Origin: Mermis nigrescens
Taxonomy: Eukaryota > Nematoda > Enoplea > Mermithida > Mermithidae
NCBI GenBank assembly: GCA_036768485.1
Contig: JAVLUZ010000006.1
Coordinates: 1-64,000, forward strand
Length of the DNA stretch: 64,000 nt
Direction of reading: 5' to 3'
The first letter of the stretch is position 1. Every line of letters starts with the position of its first letter. The notes below the pieces were generated by a model, which did no database searches, had not been told where the DNA came from, and worked only from the letters and a program-made list of their open reading frames with translations. Position numbers and translations under genes: made by a program. This document shows, one piece after another, positions 18,328 through 30,000 of this stretch.

Positions 18328-19850
18328 GCGTCGACGCACAATTTATCTTAACCTTATCTTTTAATATGCTGAAGACTATTCAAATAAAAAAATTAAGGAA
18401 TTGTTGTCGCTAAAGACTAGAAATAATAGAAACATGAAGAATCGAGGCCACAAAATGAGTACTGAACGATTAATTTAAGTTAGTATATCCAGGAAAGTCT
18501 ATGCGAATAATTCAAATTTGACTTTTTGACGCTTCGCATTTAGATTAAGGTCATAATCGTGAAAGATAACTCAAGACAGCATTTGTGTTTAGGACAATAG
18601 CAAATTTTCTTAAAACGGCAGCAATCGGCCCATTTCCGGCTAGTTTCCGAAGCGCAGGTTAATTTGAATGTTGTTTATTGCTAAAGAGCTTTTTCGGTTC
18701 GGGTGGATTGGCGAATATTTCTAAAATATTTATGAAAGATAAGCTGCGACCGCGGAGTTCATGGTCAGAAGGGAGGCTGCGGCAACCCACTGTGGTCCAA
18801 CTAGTCAAGTGAAAAAAGGGAAAAGGAAGGAGCTGAACTTTTCGAAAACGTTAGTAGGTCAAGCCCTTTTATACTTTTCTTATTTTAAGAGAATTCAGCC
18901 TTTGAATTGAATGAACGAACGATTGAGTCAGCAAAAGCGACAGCTAATTAAACACCATCGACCTTCAATGTTGTAACTATTTAATTTACTTTAATTATAA
19001 TGTTTAAGTTGCAATAATGTGTTTAAGACGAATTTGTTAGGGCGTATCACAGTAGATCTTGTGACAAAAGAAATAAGCCGAGTTTGCTTAAGCATGGGTT
19101 TAAACTTTATCGTTTACCGCGGGATATTAAAGTTGATAATCTAAAAGTTCCGCCCATCCGTTGGGTAGCATAAAAATTCTGAAGAGAATGGCCAAAATTG
19201 CTGAAAATCACAAAAAATGTTACTAAAAATAGAATTCTGAGTTGGTTTACAGTAATCTGCGGAAATTTGTCAATTTTTGCGGGAGTGTATACCCCAGACC
19301 CCCTCGCCCATGAGTGTTCCCGTCACGACCGGTGTTTGCCGTGAGCATTTTTTCTCGCTTGAGTTATAGCTTTTTAAATTTTGATGAATTTTTAATATGA
19401 AAATCTAAGAATAATTTGATGCGAAGATAGAAGATGCTGTATCATTTTTCAAATTTAGGATTTTTTTGATAAGCAGTCAGTCTTATTTACTTCATTTTCA
19501 ATTTTTTAGATTTCAATATATGTAGTAGTATACTTTTTTTGAGTTTTTCAGACATCGATACAGTATGAAGCAAGCATAAACTCGATTAAATGGAAGTTAA
19601 ACTAACGAAAAATCGGGAAAATCCTATTTTTTAGCTGAGAAAGGTCATAATATAAAATCAAGGAGAACCGCGTGACCAACACAGAGTCGTATGACTCTTA
19701 TTTGATCAATGGTACTCTCGCTAACACGTCGCTTTATCAAATATATAATTGGACATAGAGTATCATGGGTTGCAGTACAGTTAAAATGAAGGGAGCTGCT
19801 ATTATTTAAATGTGATGGTGTTCAGTCTAAAAAAAACGGTAATGTACCGG
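18328..19850. other. Non-coding stretch
   Basis: No gene is seen. The sequence is AT-rich and unique as far as I can tell within this window. Confidence 0.4.
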
Positions 19851-19854
19851 GTGA

Positions 19855-20110
19855 CCGACAGTCCCGGGTAACCGACAGTCCCAAGTGACCGACATTCCCG
19901 GGTCACCGACAGTCCCGGGTCACCGACAAATAGTATGAAAATAGATCTGTCAATCAAAAATTCCCGATTGACCGACAGTACCTACTGGCCGACTGTTCTG
20001 AGTGGCCGACAGTCCCGGCTGGCCGACTGTACCGGGTGGCCGACAGTCCCGGTCGGCCAAATATAGCAAATGGCCGGAGGTCCCGGGTGGCCGACACTGT
20101 ACCGGGTGAT
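19855..20110. repeat. Minisatellite with unit near GGCCGACAGTCCCGGGT
   Basis: About a dozen diverged copies of a 17-18-bp unit (variants with GTGACCGACAGTCCCG) lie in one orientation. A single unit in inverse orientation (TGTCGGTCACCCGGGACA) is found again at 22689-22706, exactly at the broken left border of element 2. Confidence 0.85.
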
Positions 20111-20148
20111 CGATAGATGACATGAAAATTCCCATATGACCCGGTTTT

Positions 20149-20280
<132 letters not shown>

Positions 20281-21917
20281 TACACGTACGTATGTATGTA
20301 TGCATGTACATTTTTTCAAAAGTGGACAAACGTCTGTTTGCTGCTGAAGGGCGATTATTTCGAGCACAGAATAATGCGCTAGTTGGCGGTGACGCCCTGC
20401 TGTTGGAGATACAGAACTTTTTGAGCCACGTTGTTCACTTACTTGGCTGATTTGCATAGCCAGGGAGAGGCATAAAGAGCACGTGCCCCAAGAATCGTTC
20501 AGCAATTCTTTTGGTTTTTATGTGTAATTGTTTGTGCCCAACATCGGGTTCGAAAAGGCCTAAATGTTGAAATTTTTCGGCGCTTCGCGTCATACTGTTG
20601 AAGTTGTGCATTATTCTATTGTTGAATACTGAGAAATTGGCTGCTTAAGTCTGTTCACGAATTTAATTAAATGGCAAGTAAATCATTCAATGGCACTTTC
20701 GCAGCACTGAAGTTACGCAAATATCAAATCAAAAAAATCAAAATTTATTCATCATCAATGAAAGTGAACAAATAGATGACATGTTACATAAGAAATAAGA
20801 TATAATTGCTTAAATAATATTACGATACTATGTAAAATAAAATTCGACGGATGTGGACGCGTAAAGGCAAACAGAGAAATGCGCTTAATTACGGCCCTTT
20901 AGAAAATTGGCAAACTCGTAGCACACCTAAACGAAATAATGGGAAAACATGGGCGGATATAGGAAGGGTGGCGGCGGGGGGAGGGGGAGCGGCCGCCCCC
21001 CATTGGCCCAAAATAGTGCGCCAAATTAAGGATTTTTGAGCGATTTTTAGCAAATTTTCAGAATAAAACGGCTAATTTTTTCGGCCAAGTCATAGTCCAG
21101 CCCCCCCTTAGGAGTAACGCCTCCCTAAGGGAAATCCTGGATCCGCCACTGTGGGAAAGAGTATGATTTAAAGAAATCGACATATTTTCCTTTCTACTGG
21201 TCAGAAATCGTTAAATTTCATCTTGTTAGATGCGCAAGTTAACACTGGTGAGAATATAAGCTTTTTGAGCATCCACGGTATACTGTGGCGAGTGAAAAAT
21301 AACATTGAAGTCAGATACCGAATTTCTACAATTTTTTTTGTTGTTTTCTGCATTTTTGATGAAAATTCATACAAATAGCTACTATACATATTTTATTTAA
21401 TGAGATTCGCGGTCCATTTATCTATAAAAAGAGCTATTATAGATAAAATTTGAACTGGTAGACATTGCTTACGACAGATATATGATGGCGCTCGCGCGCT
21501 CACGGGAGTTATAAAAATCATTTTTTCCTAAAATTAGGCTTAGATTTATGCGGGTGGTAGTCAGGAATGAAAAAAACCCAGATTTGAATATTTTGAATGT
21601 TGGGTTTTCGGGTTTTTGTGCGTTTTTTGGGTTTTCCTTTGTTTTTTGGGTTTTATTGGATTTTTTTATGGAAATGACAGCTAGAGCTACATACAGTAGC
21701 TGGGAATATTTCCAACAGCTGCAAGACACAAAACAAACAAAATAAGATAGGTTTTCATTCATTCTATGTGTGGGGGGGTGTTAAATTCACCCCAACTACA
21801 TAATTATATAGCATATTTAGCGTACTTTTGCCAAATTTCCATGTTTCTAGGCTCCATATCAGATTTTTACCTACTCTTCCAATCTAAAAACATTGTTTGC
21901 TCTTGTACGTACTATAT
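20281..21917. other. Non-coding stretch with a G/C-rich patch
   Basis: No gene is seen. Around 20960-21155 there is a G/C-rich patch with a GCGGCCGC palindrome, ending in GGATCCGCCACTG, which resembles an end of an interspersed element, but I cannot define its other end. Confidence 0.35.
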
Positions 21918-22450
21918 TCATTTATAGCTAACACTATGAAGAAGATCTATTAAATAGGATAATGATGGGGGTAATTTTCCCCCATTAGGTGTGCTAAGGT
22001 TTAGAAAATTGGCAAACTCAAGTTGCTCATATTTTATCATAGACACTTTCCAGTAAGGAGCTTGTATAACTTGCTCAGGCAAAGAATTCGACAAAGGAAC
22101 CACACGATTACAAAAATCGTATTTTCTAATATTCAAATTCGATTTGTTAATTATTAGTTCACGAGAGTTTACTGCACGATTTGACAGCATATTGAAGGTA
22201 AAAAATTCTTCAGAAGGCAAAGTCTGAAAATTGACGATGGAATGGACCATGCTCAAATAAAAGTTAAGTCGCCGGAATCCTAAGCGTTCAAGACACAATT
22301 CTTTCAATCCAAAATGATAAGATGACGTTTTATCACTAAATAACCATTTGGTAAGCCTTCATTGTACATTTCCGACTAAATCAATGTGTTCAATGAGATA
22401 GGGTATCCAAACCACAGTACTGTATTCAAGAATAGGTCTGACATAAGTTG
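21918..22450 (-). pseudogene. 3' end of a LINE reverse transcriptase ORF
   Basis: Just upstream of the open 129 codons the frame reads RPILEYSTVVW, then a region ending in a TGA at 22359-22361, which is the conserved segment after the RT palm in non-LTR retrotransposons. The C-terminal part contains CLERLGFRRL, RKYDFCNRVVPLSNSLP, again typical of the end of LINE ORF2. Everything 5' of about 22450 is missing, as expected of a 5'-truncated copy, and one stop is internal. Confidence 0.75.
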
Positions 22451-22705
22451 TAGCTGAAATTCTGCAGCCACAATAAGTTTAAGTAGGATAGCACTAAAAT
22501 ATTACACATTGTAAATAATACGCCTTTTTTGCGAAATCTGCATGTTTTACATTTGCTATGAATTCATATGAGCAATATTATTGCATTGGCAAACTTGTTT
22601 ATGTGCATAAATAGGTACCTACTTGAAAAGCATCAATTCCGAAATCATTAGTCAGTAAGGAATTTTTATGACAAACCTATTATACCACTTGTCGGTCACC
22701 CGGGA

Positions 22706-23155
22706 CAGAAATTACCAAATACTGTACAATACAATTATTTGAGATTTCCAGAAATTGTATTTCGATCAACTCAAGCAACATTACTGATTTTCAAATAGGG
22801 TAAAATTGTATGTGATAAAGCCAAAACAGTGGAAGATGGCGAGGGTGCTATAAAAGCAGCTGTAGATGCATTAAATGCTAAAAGTGATGATTTAAAGGTG
22901 AAGCCTCATAGGTTTGCAGGCTCAGCAAATTTAGGGTTCGGTATTAATCTTTGCAAATTTTGTGACCTGGTGAAAAGGAAATGCATGTATCAAGTATAAC
23001 TGTTTCATGGATTAATGTACAAGTTTAGCAATGTAACGTTTATATTGTTCAAAAGCGGAAAATTAATTCTTATAGGTGCAAAACAAGAGCATGAGTTGCA
23101 CAGGGCGGATAAAATAATTTCAACAATGCATAAGAAATGCAGATTAGATACATAA
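22706..23155 (+). pseudogene. TBP-like protein, copy 2A, 5'-truncated with two nonsense codons
   Basis: The frame aligns along its length with 5432-5880 and ends at the same stop. It contains GSANLGF, VKRKCMY and KSGKLILIGAK. A TAG replaces the Ser codon of the repeat-1 FKSGK motif and a TAA replaces a residue of the YEVELF segment. The first about 25 codons are missing at the border with a minisatellite unit (22689-22706). The DNA-kinking phenylalanine positions that remain are conserved, so the gene was functional before decay. Confidence 0.8.
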
Positions 23156-23450
23156 TATTCCAAACTTTACAGAAAAATTTCCAAATTATACTAAAAATAT
23201 CCTATACTTTGCAATTAGTATTCCAAATTTTATAAAAATTACTCCAAATTTTACAAAGCAAATATTAGAAATTTTACAAAAAATATTCTAAAGTTTGCAA
23301 ATGTACTATGCTTAAGCATGTAAAATTTATTCCAAATTTTACAAAAAAAGTTCTAAATATTACTAAAAACATTCCAAACTTTACAAAAGATATTTCAAAT
23401 TTTACAAAAAATATTCTAAATTGTACAAAAAAATTGTTGAAACTTTACAT
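23156..23450. repeat. Tandem repeat of about 20 bp, element 2 copy
   Basis: The array corresponds to 5881-6120, with units near TATTCCAAACTTTACAAAA and the same TGCTTAAGCATGTAAAATTTA interruption in the middle. Keeping this interruption in both elements suggests that it is constrained or simply inherited. Confidence 0.8.
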
Positions 23451-23454
23451 ATTG

Positions 23455-23775
23455 TTAGATCGATACTGATGACATGGATAAAGTTATGTGTTCATTAATC
23501 ATTTTTGTGTTGAGGTTTGCAAAGTGAAACCTAGCCTCAGAGCTTAAAAATTCCCACAACTTAAATTGCAGGCAAAGATCGCCCTTTTTCAGGCTTTTTC
23601 TGATAAACTTTGAGAAGCTCAAAATAGCATGATCATCAAATTTAATCAATGTTTGCCTATACTGATTGCTAATTTTTGGCCAAAAATAATCCCCGAGGGC
23701 ATCATTAGACAAGTATGTGTATTGTGATAAACGATGTAGAATATGATTGAAATAACACTGACCAATAGACTCCAT
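23455..23775 (-). CDS. Small helical Polinton protein, element 2 copy
   Basis: The 106-residue open frame begins with GQCYFNHILHRLSQYTYLS and contains ALGDYFWPKISNQYRQ, matching 6141-6404 and more distantly 479-793. It has an extra segment FIRKSLKKGD that element 1 lost and a different C-terminal end. It is the only complete open gene in element 2. CTATAAATA lies 24 nt upstream at 23800-23808. Function unknown. Confidence 0.65.
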   Translation of the reverse strand: MESIGQCYFNHILHRLSQYTYLSNDALGDYFWPKISNQYRQTLIKFDDHAILSFSKFIRKSLKKGDLCLQFKLWEFLSSEARFHFANLNTKMINEHITLSMSSVSI

Positions 23776-23799
23776 TTTTGATTTTATGTTTTAATTCAC

Positions 23800-23808
23800 T
23801 ATTTATAG
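23800..23808 (-). promoter_or_regulatory. TATA-like motif CTATAAATA before the element 2 helical gene
   Basis: The motif and its 24-nt distance to the ATG match element 1 (28 nt at 6433-6440), although the surrounding bases have diverged. Confidence 0.6.
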
Positions 23809-23814
23809 TTTTAC

Positions 23815-24560
23815 AATATCAGAAAATCACGAGTCCAATTTAGGCGGGTACCCCCTCCAGCGCATAATCAGTTTTCTTACCTTTTTTAACGAACTTTAAT
23901 GATTTTTTCAATTACAAATAAATCATCTGATTTCGCAATAATTTTCTCAACTTGGTTTTGTAGAAAATACCCTCTAATTTTACGCCCATTTGATCTTCAA
24001 GAGTATAAATGGGTGGTGTTTGAGCAAATCTCTCTTTAACGATGAAATATTCTTCGGTCCAGTTGAGCCAGAACCCATTTTTCGAATGAACGTTTCACTT
24101 TACTTATACCTACTAAACTTTATCACCAATATTAAATTTAAAAACAATATTCAGTCTATCAATTCTGAATGCTCTGTTTAAAATTCTTTTCGTTCTAATA
24201 GGTAATGTTAGCGGGATATATACCAATGGTTCTATGATAAAAATGATTATAATTTTTAAGCAGATCGGGCAAAATGTCAATATATTTAAATGAATTCTTT
24301 TTAGTGAAATACTGTCATATGCTTTCCTCAAGTGTACAATTAAACCGCTCAAGAATACCAGTCTTCATTTCAGCTTTGGTCATGAAAAAGTCAATAAATT
24401 GAGATTTCAAAAATTTTTGAAATTCCTTTTTTGTAAACTCAATTCCCTGATCCGTTTGCAGTTTATATGGCTTACGCACCATGATTCGAAAATCTTCTGT
24501 AAAGATGCGATAATTTCTTTACCAGTTTTTGAAATAAGCGTAACTTACGATGCAGTCGTT
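23815..24560 (-). pseudogene. INT: Integrase C-terminal two-thirds, element 2, heavily broken
   Basis: Pieces in several frames match the integrase of element 1: the chromodomain RWRGYPPK at the 3' end, ILNRAFR and KFNIGDKV in the middle (about 24113-24200), and TDQGIEF-like sequence near 24450, around one DDE aspartate. Stops and frameshifts are frequent. The N-terminal third is missing because the inverted ATPase/TBP segment starts at about 24611. Confidence 0.75.
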
Positions 24561-24610
24561 GAGCAAATTTAATGATGGTTACAGATTTCTGCTAAACTGT
24601 ATTGATATAT

Positions 24611-25079
24611 GCCCTGTGCAACTCATGCTCTTGTTTTGCACCTGTGAGAATTATTTTCCGCTTGTGAACAATATCAAGCTTACATTGCAAAATTTGTACA
24701 CTAATCCATGAAACAATTCTACTTCATACATGCTTTTCCTTTTCACCAGGTCATAAAATTTGCAAAGATCAATGCGGAACCCTAAATTTGCCGAACCGGC
24801 AAACAAATGGAGTTTCACCTTCAAATCATCACTTTTGGCATTTAATGCATCTGCAGCTGCTTTTATAGCACTTTTGCCATCTTTCACTGTTTTGGCTACA
24901 ACTCATACAATTTCACCCGATTTGAAAATCAGTAATATTGCCTGAGGTAATCGAAATACAATTCCAGGAAATCTCAAATGATTGTACTGTGCAGTATTTG
25001 GTAATTTCTGGTAGGCTTCTTCGAGGTTAAGTATATTTGGTAGTGCTGTAGTCAGTAAAATGTTTTGTATATTTATCAT
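24611..25079 (-). pseudogene. TBP-like protein, copy 2B, in inverse orientation
   Basis: From ATG 25079 the N-terminus reads through IQNILLTTALPN and continues towards the repeat-1 RFPGIVFR, open where element 1 has its frameshift, so it shows the original start of the family. The 78-codon part 24651-24887 holds FAGSANLGFRIDLCKFYDL and the repeat-2 segment. A frameshift in the last TGAK motif (after 24651) and at least one stop in the first repeat break it. The last few codons are cut off at 24611. Together with the ATPase fragment it forms the divergent gene pair seen at 4672-5880, but turned around. Confidence 0.8.
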
Positions 25080-25082
25080 TTT

Positions 25083-25091
25083 CTATAAATA
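25083..25091 (+). promoter_or_regulatory. TATA-like motif CTATAAATA between ATPase and TBP-like copies of element 2
   Basis: The motif lies 33 nt before the ATPase ATG at 25125 and 4 nt before the TBP-like ATG on the other strand. This is the same layout as 5337-5362. Confidence 0.6.
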
Positions 25092-25124
25092 CTTCCTGAT
25101 AAACTTATATTTTTACCTAAAACC

Positions 25125-25470
25125 ATGATGTTTCAACATCCTTTTACCTAACTTGTTTCAGGACTAGCAAAGTCAGGCAAAACAACATTTGTCACACGAT
25201 TAATTGAGAATAGAGCATGCTGATTGATATTAAAATCAAAAAGATTTGGTGGTGCTTTGCAGAAAATTAGCCTCTTCATAAAGAATTAAATGATGTTTTA
25301 TTCAAAGAAGGGCTTCCTGATTTTAATTTCCTAAAACAATTTATTCCTGTGTCACAACTTTTAATTCTCGATGATCTTATGTAACAGAGCAATGGTAATG
25401 CCCAGATCGTGCAACTATTCACATTCCTATGGTCAAAACAATTTTGGAAAAGCAAATTCTGAGAGACGAC
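25125..25470 (+). pseudogene. ATP: Packaging ATPase N-terminal fragment, element 2
   Basis: From ATG 25125 the sequence matches the first about 120 residues of the ATPase at 4672-5319. It includes a Walker A region with KSGKTTFV, the KKIWWCFAEN segment and the Walker B LLILDDLM, interrupted by several stops. The Walker A glycine-proline-threonine part is altered. The C-terminal half is missing at the junction near 25470-25500. Confidence 0.8.
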
Positions 25471-25497
25471 AAACAAAATGTTTTCACAACAATTTGC

Positions 25498-25620
25498 TCA
25501 AAATATTACCGTATAGTCTATGACAAACGCGCTTTGTACCCCGCGTTTAACATGCTTCCCTATGGCTTTTAATTCGCGTTTATCAATTTCGCGCTGTTCC
25601 TCTTTGAACGCATCGCTCAT
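25498..25620 (-). CDS. Unrecognised 40-residue ORF of element 2
   Basis: The frame from ATG 25620 encodes a very basic N-terminal part (FKEEQREIDKRELKAIGKHV, then KRGVQSAF) and ends at the junction with the inverted ATPase segment, so it is likely the first 40 residues of a longer gene cut by the rearrangement. The matching part of element 1 is deleted. A TATAGA sequence lies about 20 nt upstream. No function can be assigned. Confidence 0.35.
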   Translation of the reverse strand: MSDAFKEEQREIDKRELKAIGKHVKRGVQSAFVIDYTVIF

Positions 25621-25668
25621 GTAACCTTAAAAACAAGAGTCTATACTTTGAACATTTCTGATGCTCAA

Positions 25669-25740
25669 TTAGCGATTCTTAGCTTTTTCAATAAGCTTTC
25701 GGACAAAATGATGGTATGCTAGTTCACCAGGTGGAGACAT
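25669..25740 (-). CDS. Conserved 23-residue peptide, element 2 copy
   Basis: The start, stop and length equal those at 7731-7802, and PGELAYHHFV is unchanged. Differences are few and conservative. That the frame survives in an otherwise decayed element supports a real peptide, but over so short a stretch chance is possible. Confidence 0.45.
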   Translation of the reverse strand: MSPPGELAYHHFVRKLIEKAKNR

Positions 25741-26101
25741 TCTTTATATCATGCTGCATATACATAACATACCTAAAGCGCACCCTGGCCTTTTCCTCCT
25801 CAGCCTGCTGATCAGAATAGTGCTTCAACACTCTTTTGCCCGCTTTCTGCATGACTCTATTGAACTCACTGCACATGGGGCACATTTGGATATTCAAGTA
25901 CCACCTGCCATAATTAGTTTCAAAAAAGTCCCTTTCAGAACTATTTTTCTGACAAAAATGACAAAGCTGGTTCATTAAGGCATGCATGGGCCGATCCAAG
26001 TTCCTCACACATAGCTCTATGGCCGGTTTGATTGACCGGCCATAGGGTTTCTTCTCCTCATCCAGAAAAAGACGCTCTTGGATTTCTCTGATTTATTCCA
26101 T
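25724..26101 (-). pseudogene. Zinc-ribbon-like protein, element 2 copy
   Basis: The frame from ATG 26101 has TAA at codon 3, then is open past KKPYGRSIKPAIELC and the CHFC...CPMC pairs to 25724. All four cysteines and the SSERDFFETN core agree with 7859-8188. The C-terminus is longer because the stop found in element 1 is lost and the frame runs into the start of the 23-residue peptide. Confidence 0.6.
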
Positions 26102-26439
26102 TTTCTCTTTGAAGTAATTAGAAGAGTAGATGAACAGTAGACCATTATTAGTATTGAATATTTCAGGAGGGAAGGTGCTTATTTCGATCAATTATTCCGG
26201 TTTCCTACAATTTAAAACTCATTAATAAAGCAATAACACGTCGATATTTATAATATATGTCCCGGCGATTCTTCTACTATATGGAACTGAAATCCAAGTC
26301 AGTGCCTACCTAATATCTGTGTAAAATAAAAAATGGTTTGCTATTAGTCCCGCTGCAAGCAGCTTAACCCCGTTTGGCGCGTCAAGCCTGCTAACCGTGA
26401 AACTCACCTTCCTTCATCCCACTCTTCCTCCTGAAAAAA

Positions 26440-27050
26440 TCGACAGTGTAAACTAAAATCGGCATACTGTAGGTTGCGCGCTAAAATTTTGTACATAACA
26501 TATCTAAGTTTACCTAAGATACTCTGAAAATTTGAGCCTAACCCCGTCATTGCTTCTCGAGTTACAGTGCTATCAAAGGAAATTTAAAGTATAATTTATA
26601 TACTGCAGGTTGCACGCTGAAATTTGTGTACATAGCACAGCTGTAATTTTTATATCCTACTCTGAAAATTCCAACGCAATCCCATTGGTTCTTGAGTTGC
26701 GCCCCTATATGCAAAATTGTAAGCTCATGCTAGTATACTGTAGGTGCATACTCAAAATTTTTATAATATTTTGCATATAAAGTATTTATCCTCCCCTGAA
26801 ATTTCAACTCGAAAATTTTTCCTGTGGAAATTACACCTGGAGATAACCCCTGGGTTATTGCACCCCATCCCCTGGCCCTGGGCCGGCAGGTCCGGGCATG
26901 CTTAATCCTCAATATGCTACAACACAGCCTATGCTACAGCATTGCGCCCTGAGGGAGCAAACCACGCCCTCCTCTGCCTAAGCTATAACACAGGCTGTGC
27001 TATAGCATTGCCTGCCATGGAGACACGCCTAACTACTTACATGTATGTTT
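26440..27050. repeat. Terminal repeat of element 2
   Basis: Three diverged copies of the about 140-bp unit with CTGTAGGTTGCGCGCTAAAA and a cttgagtta-type end precede a G/C-rich outer part with GCGCCCTGAGGGAGCAAACC, GGCTGTGCTATAGCATTGC and GCCATGGAGACACGCC, matching the right end of element 1 out to about 9850. The matching left end of element 2 is not present. Confidence 0.75.
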
Positions 27051-30000
27051 AATCCCTCAACTCCCCACATATACATGTGCTTAAAACGCCTTGAAGGATC
27101 GGCACTGTCTAGTCCGTTGTAATATCCCTCACTCCAGTCAGCATCCTTATCAGCAAAATATTACAGTAGGCATGTATTTAAATAAGATCAAATGTATTTA
27201 CAGAAAAGATTAACCTTATTTTTACGAAATTACTTATTAAAATCAATATCGATTTCGTTAACAACGACTCTCGAAAAAAGATATTGTATCGATAACAATG
27301 GCATTAATACACGTCGTTAACGATATTTCTCGTTTCAATTTCGTTATGTATAACAACCCTAATTGGCAGACTTTATAACCCTATGATTTCTCCTTGTACA
27401 AGGTGACAGCGTTTTGTCTTTGCTCTTGAGTACATCGCTCATATTTAATGAATAAGAATATATTTGTTTCTCCAGATTTATTCTAAAACTCCGCATTCGT
27501 TCTCAGTGTCAGAATTTATCGTGGCCCCTCCAGAAATGTACCTAAAGCAAAGAATGTATATTTATTAACAGTAGCTCATTTAGCGCTGGTCCAAATTTTG
27601 TACATGGGTGAGCAAATATCGAGCTTTAAGACAGCTTATCACTTATATCAAGCGAAAAATTTAATACTTATTTGATTTCTTTTCGATAAATATCAGATTT
27701 TCAGCTATTTATGCTCTGAATGAAAAATGTCGCATCTTATCCTCCGCTTTCAATATCTAATGTTTAAAATCCCTCTTCTACTCGAATACCTGTGTAACCT
27801 TTCATGAGAATGGATAAACCTTGCTGAAAAATGTTTGAAATTCTGATGTTAGCAATGAGCTTGCATGATATCGGTAATGCATTATTCAATTTTGCCATTT
27901 ATTTAAGCACTATTGAAATAAATAGTACACAAAATAAGCAAACTAAATAAGCAAAAAAATCACTAAATAAGCAGCTGCGTATCCATGCATGACGACAAAT
28001 CGATAGTCAAATCACCAGGATATATGACAAAAACAATGGCAACGCCGGAATGCACGATTTGAGAAGAAAATCAGGGTATGAAAATAATGATAATTGTCAT
28101 AAACCGCGCGTTCAGTGTTAAGCTGATAGATTTTAGTCAGACGTATACGTGATGGTGTGGGTGTTCTAGACTCCTTCAATTAAAGGAAAATTTTTCGAGA
28201 GAAATATAGCAAAATCAAGATAAAATAAAGAAAAATGAGAAAATTTTCTGCAAAAATGCATAAAAATGAGCTAAAACAGTGATTTACATAGCTTTCAAGA
28301 AGTTTTGGAATTCGCATAAGCAATTTGGGGCAATTTTTCAGCTGAAAATCGCAAGTTGACTTTCACTCTTGGCTGACCGCTTTGACCTCATAGAATCGGA
28401 GTCGAAATGTTCACAGTAAAAAATCGTTAAGAATCACACATAAAATAATTTTTATGGAAAGTCTAATCGACTGTGCACACGACGACGAGAATCGCTAATC
28501 ATACTCAAATAGAGATATTTCGCAACATTCTTTGTTATTAAGACACTAATAGTAGCAATACGCGTTGCTTGAGCCGCAGTCAGAATGAGAATTACAAGTC
28601 TTGGGCCAACAACCACTGAATCGTTTTGCCACAGAGCTGCCATTGGCGGATGTTTCAAGGATTGCTATGCAAACATTATGTAGGTACTAATTATTGATGC
28701 TTATATGCAACAAAAAATTTGATTAAAGTTTAAACTCAAAATTACTAAGGTTATAAAAATAGGGGTCTATACATGGGCAGCGATCAAATTGTGCGGATCT
28801 TGGTGGTTTAAAATTTGGCTTAATTCTTAAACCATACGAAAATTTTATTGTAGGATCTATCGATTTTGAGAGTTGTCGAATTTTTGGAAAGTCTAATCCT
28901 TTCTTATGCACGCCGACGCATGGAGAAGACTACAAAACGTTTTCGTGCGCATGTTAAAGTACGAAGGATATTTGCTGAAAATTTAGGTTTTCTCTAGGCA
29001 ATGCAAAAAACGAAATATATTGTGCAGCCTGCAGAAAGAAGCTATGTACACCTCAATCGTAAAAATGAATAGAAGGAATAGGAGGTGCGGTTTATTTGGA
29101 AAAATAATAAAAATTGCTGCAGGTGTTTTTTGTTTTTCTTTCCACACAATACCAAGCGTGTGATGAATGTGTAAGGTTTTGACGTAACGTTATGTAATAC
29201 AGCAAGCTGGAAGCTTTTTCCAAGGCCCGTCGACAACTCAGTACGAGTATAAATGGCTCACACAATTTAATGACATAGATTTTAAGAGGATGAAATTCTT
29301 TAGGTGGTTATTTGTTTTTTTAAGATGAATTTCCTATTAATTATGGAGTGCGAGCGCTGAGAGTGTAAAAATCCTCTAGTGTAAAAGCTGATTTTTTATA
29401 TGTCCTGTCTTCTTTATGTCTGCCAACAAGATACTAAGATTATTTTTTGTTAGCAATTTTTTTTTATAGCAATTTGATAGCAGTCCTAAGATTTTTATGA
29501 TAGCAATGCACTATGACTTAAGGGCTACTTTCTGCTTACCAACTTTTTTTACACTCAATACGGAGTGAGATCCAGAGGTTTAAACTTTACAATCCAGCAG
29601 ATGGTGTAAAAGACAGATTTTGTATCAGATATTTCTGCTAGCTTCCCCATTTTTAAGAGGGGATTAGTTAAATAATATAAGAATAAAGTTCGTTTCAATG
29701 GCTATGCGCCGCAGCAAATTGCGTTCAAAAAGGGCAATATTGATTCACTTTTGGGGATGAAAAGTTCGAATTCAGGGGTATAAAATGGGGATTGAAAAAC
29801 ACGTTTCCTTCTATTTTTGACTGGCCAATATGGAAAAAATAGCGGAACAAAAGTTCTTCTTACACGGACGTAATACGACAGGGCTACAATCTGGCCTACA
29901 ATAAGTTGCTCCAGACACAATGGGGAGTTAATTTCAGTTTTTAAAGCTTACAATATGGTGGATTGTGGAAAAATACGTCTTTGTCTCTTTTTTCGTTGGC

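Larger units (their letters stand above)
22706..27050. mobile_element. Rearranged second Polinton (element 2)
   Basis: The block has the same genes as the right half of element 1 in the same order and strand: TBP-like (+), tandem repeat, helical gene (-), integrase (-), 23-residue peptide (-), zinc-ribbon (-), and a diverged terminal repeat. An inverted ATPase/TBP pair (24611-25470) replaces the integrase N-terminus. The left half (capsid and protease genes) is absent: the block starts inside the TBP-like gene, directly next to a minisatellite unit. Many stops show that it is older than element 1. Confidence 0.85.
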
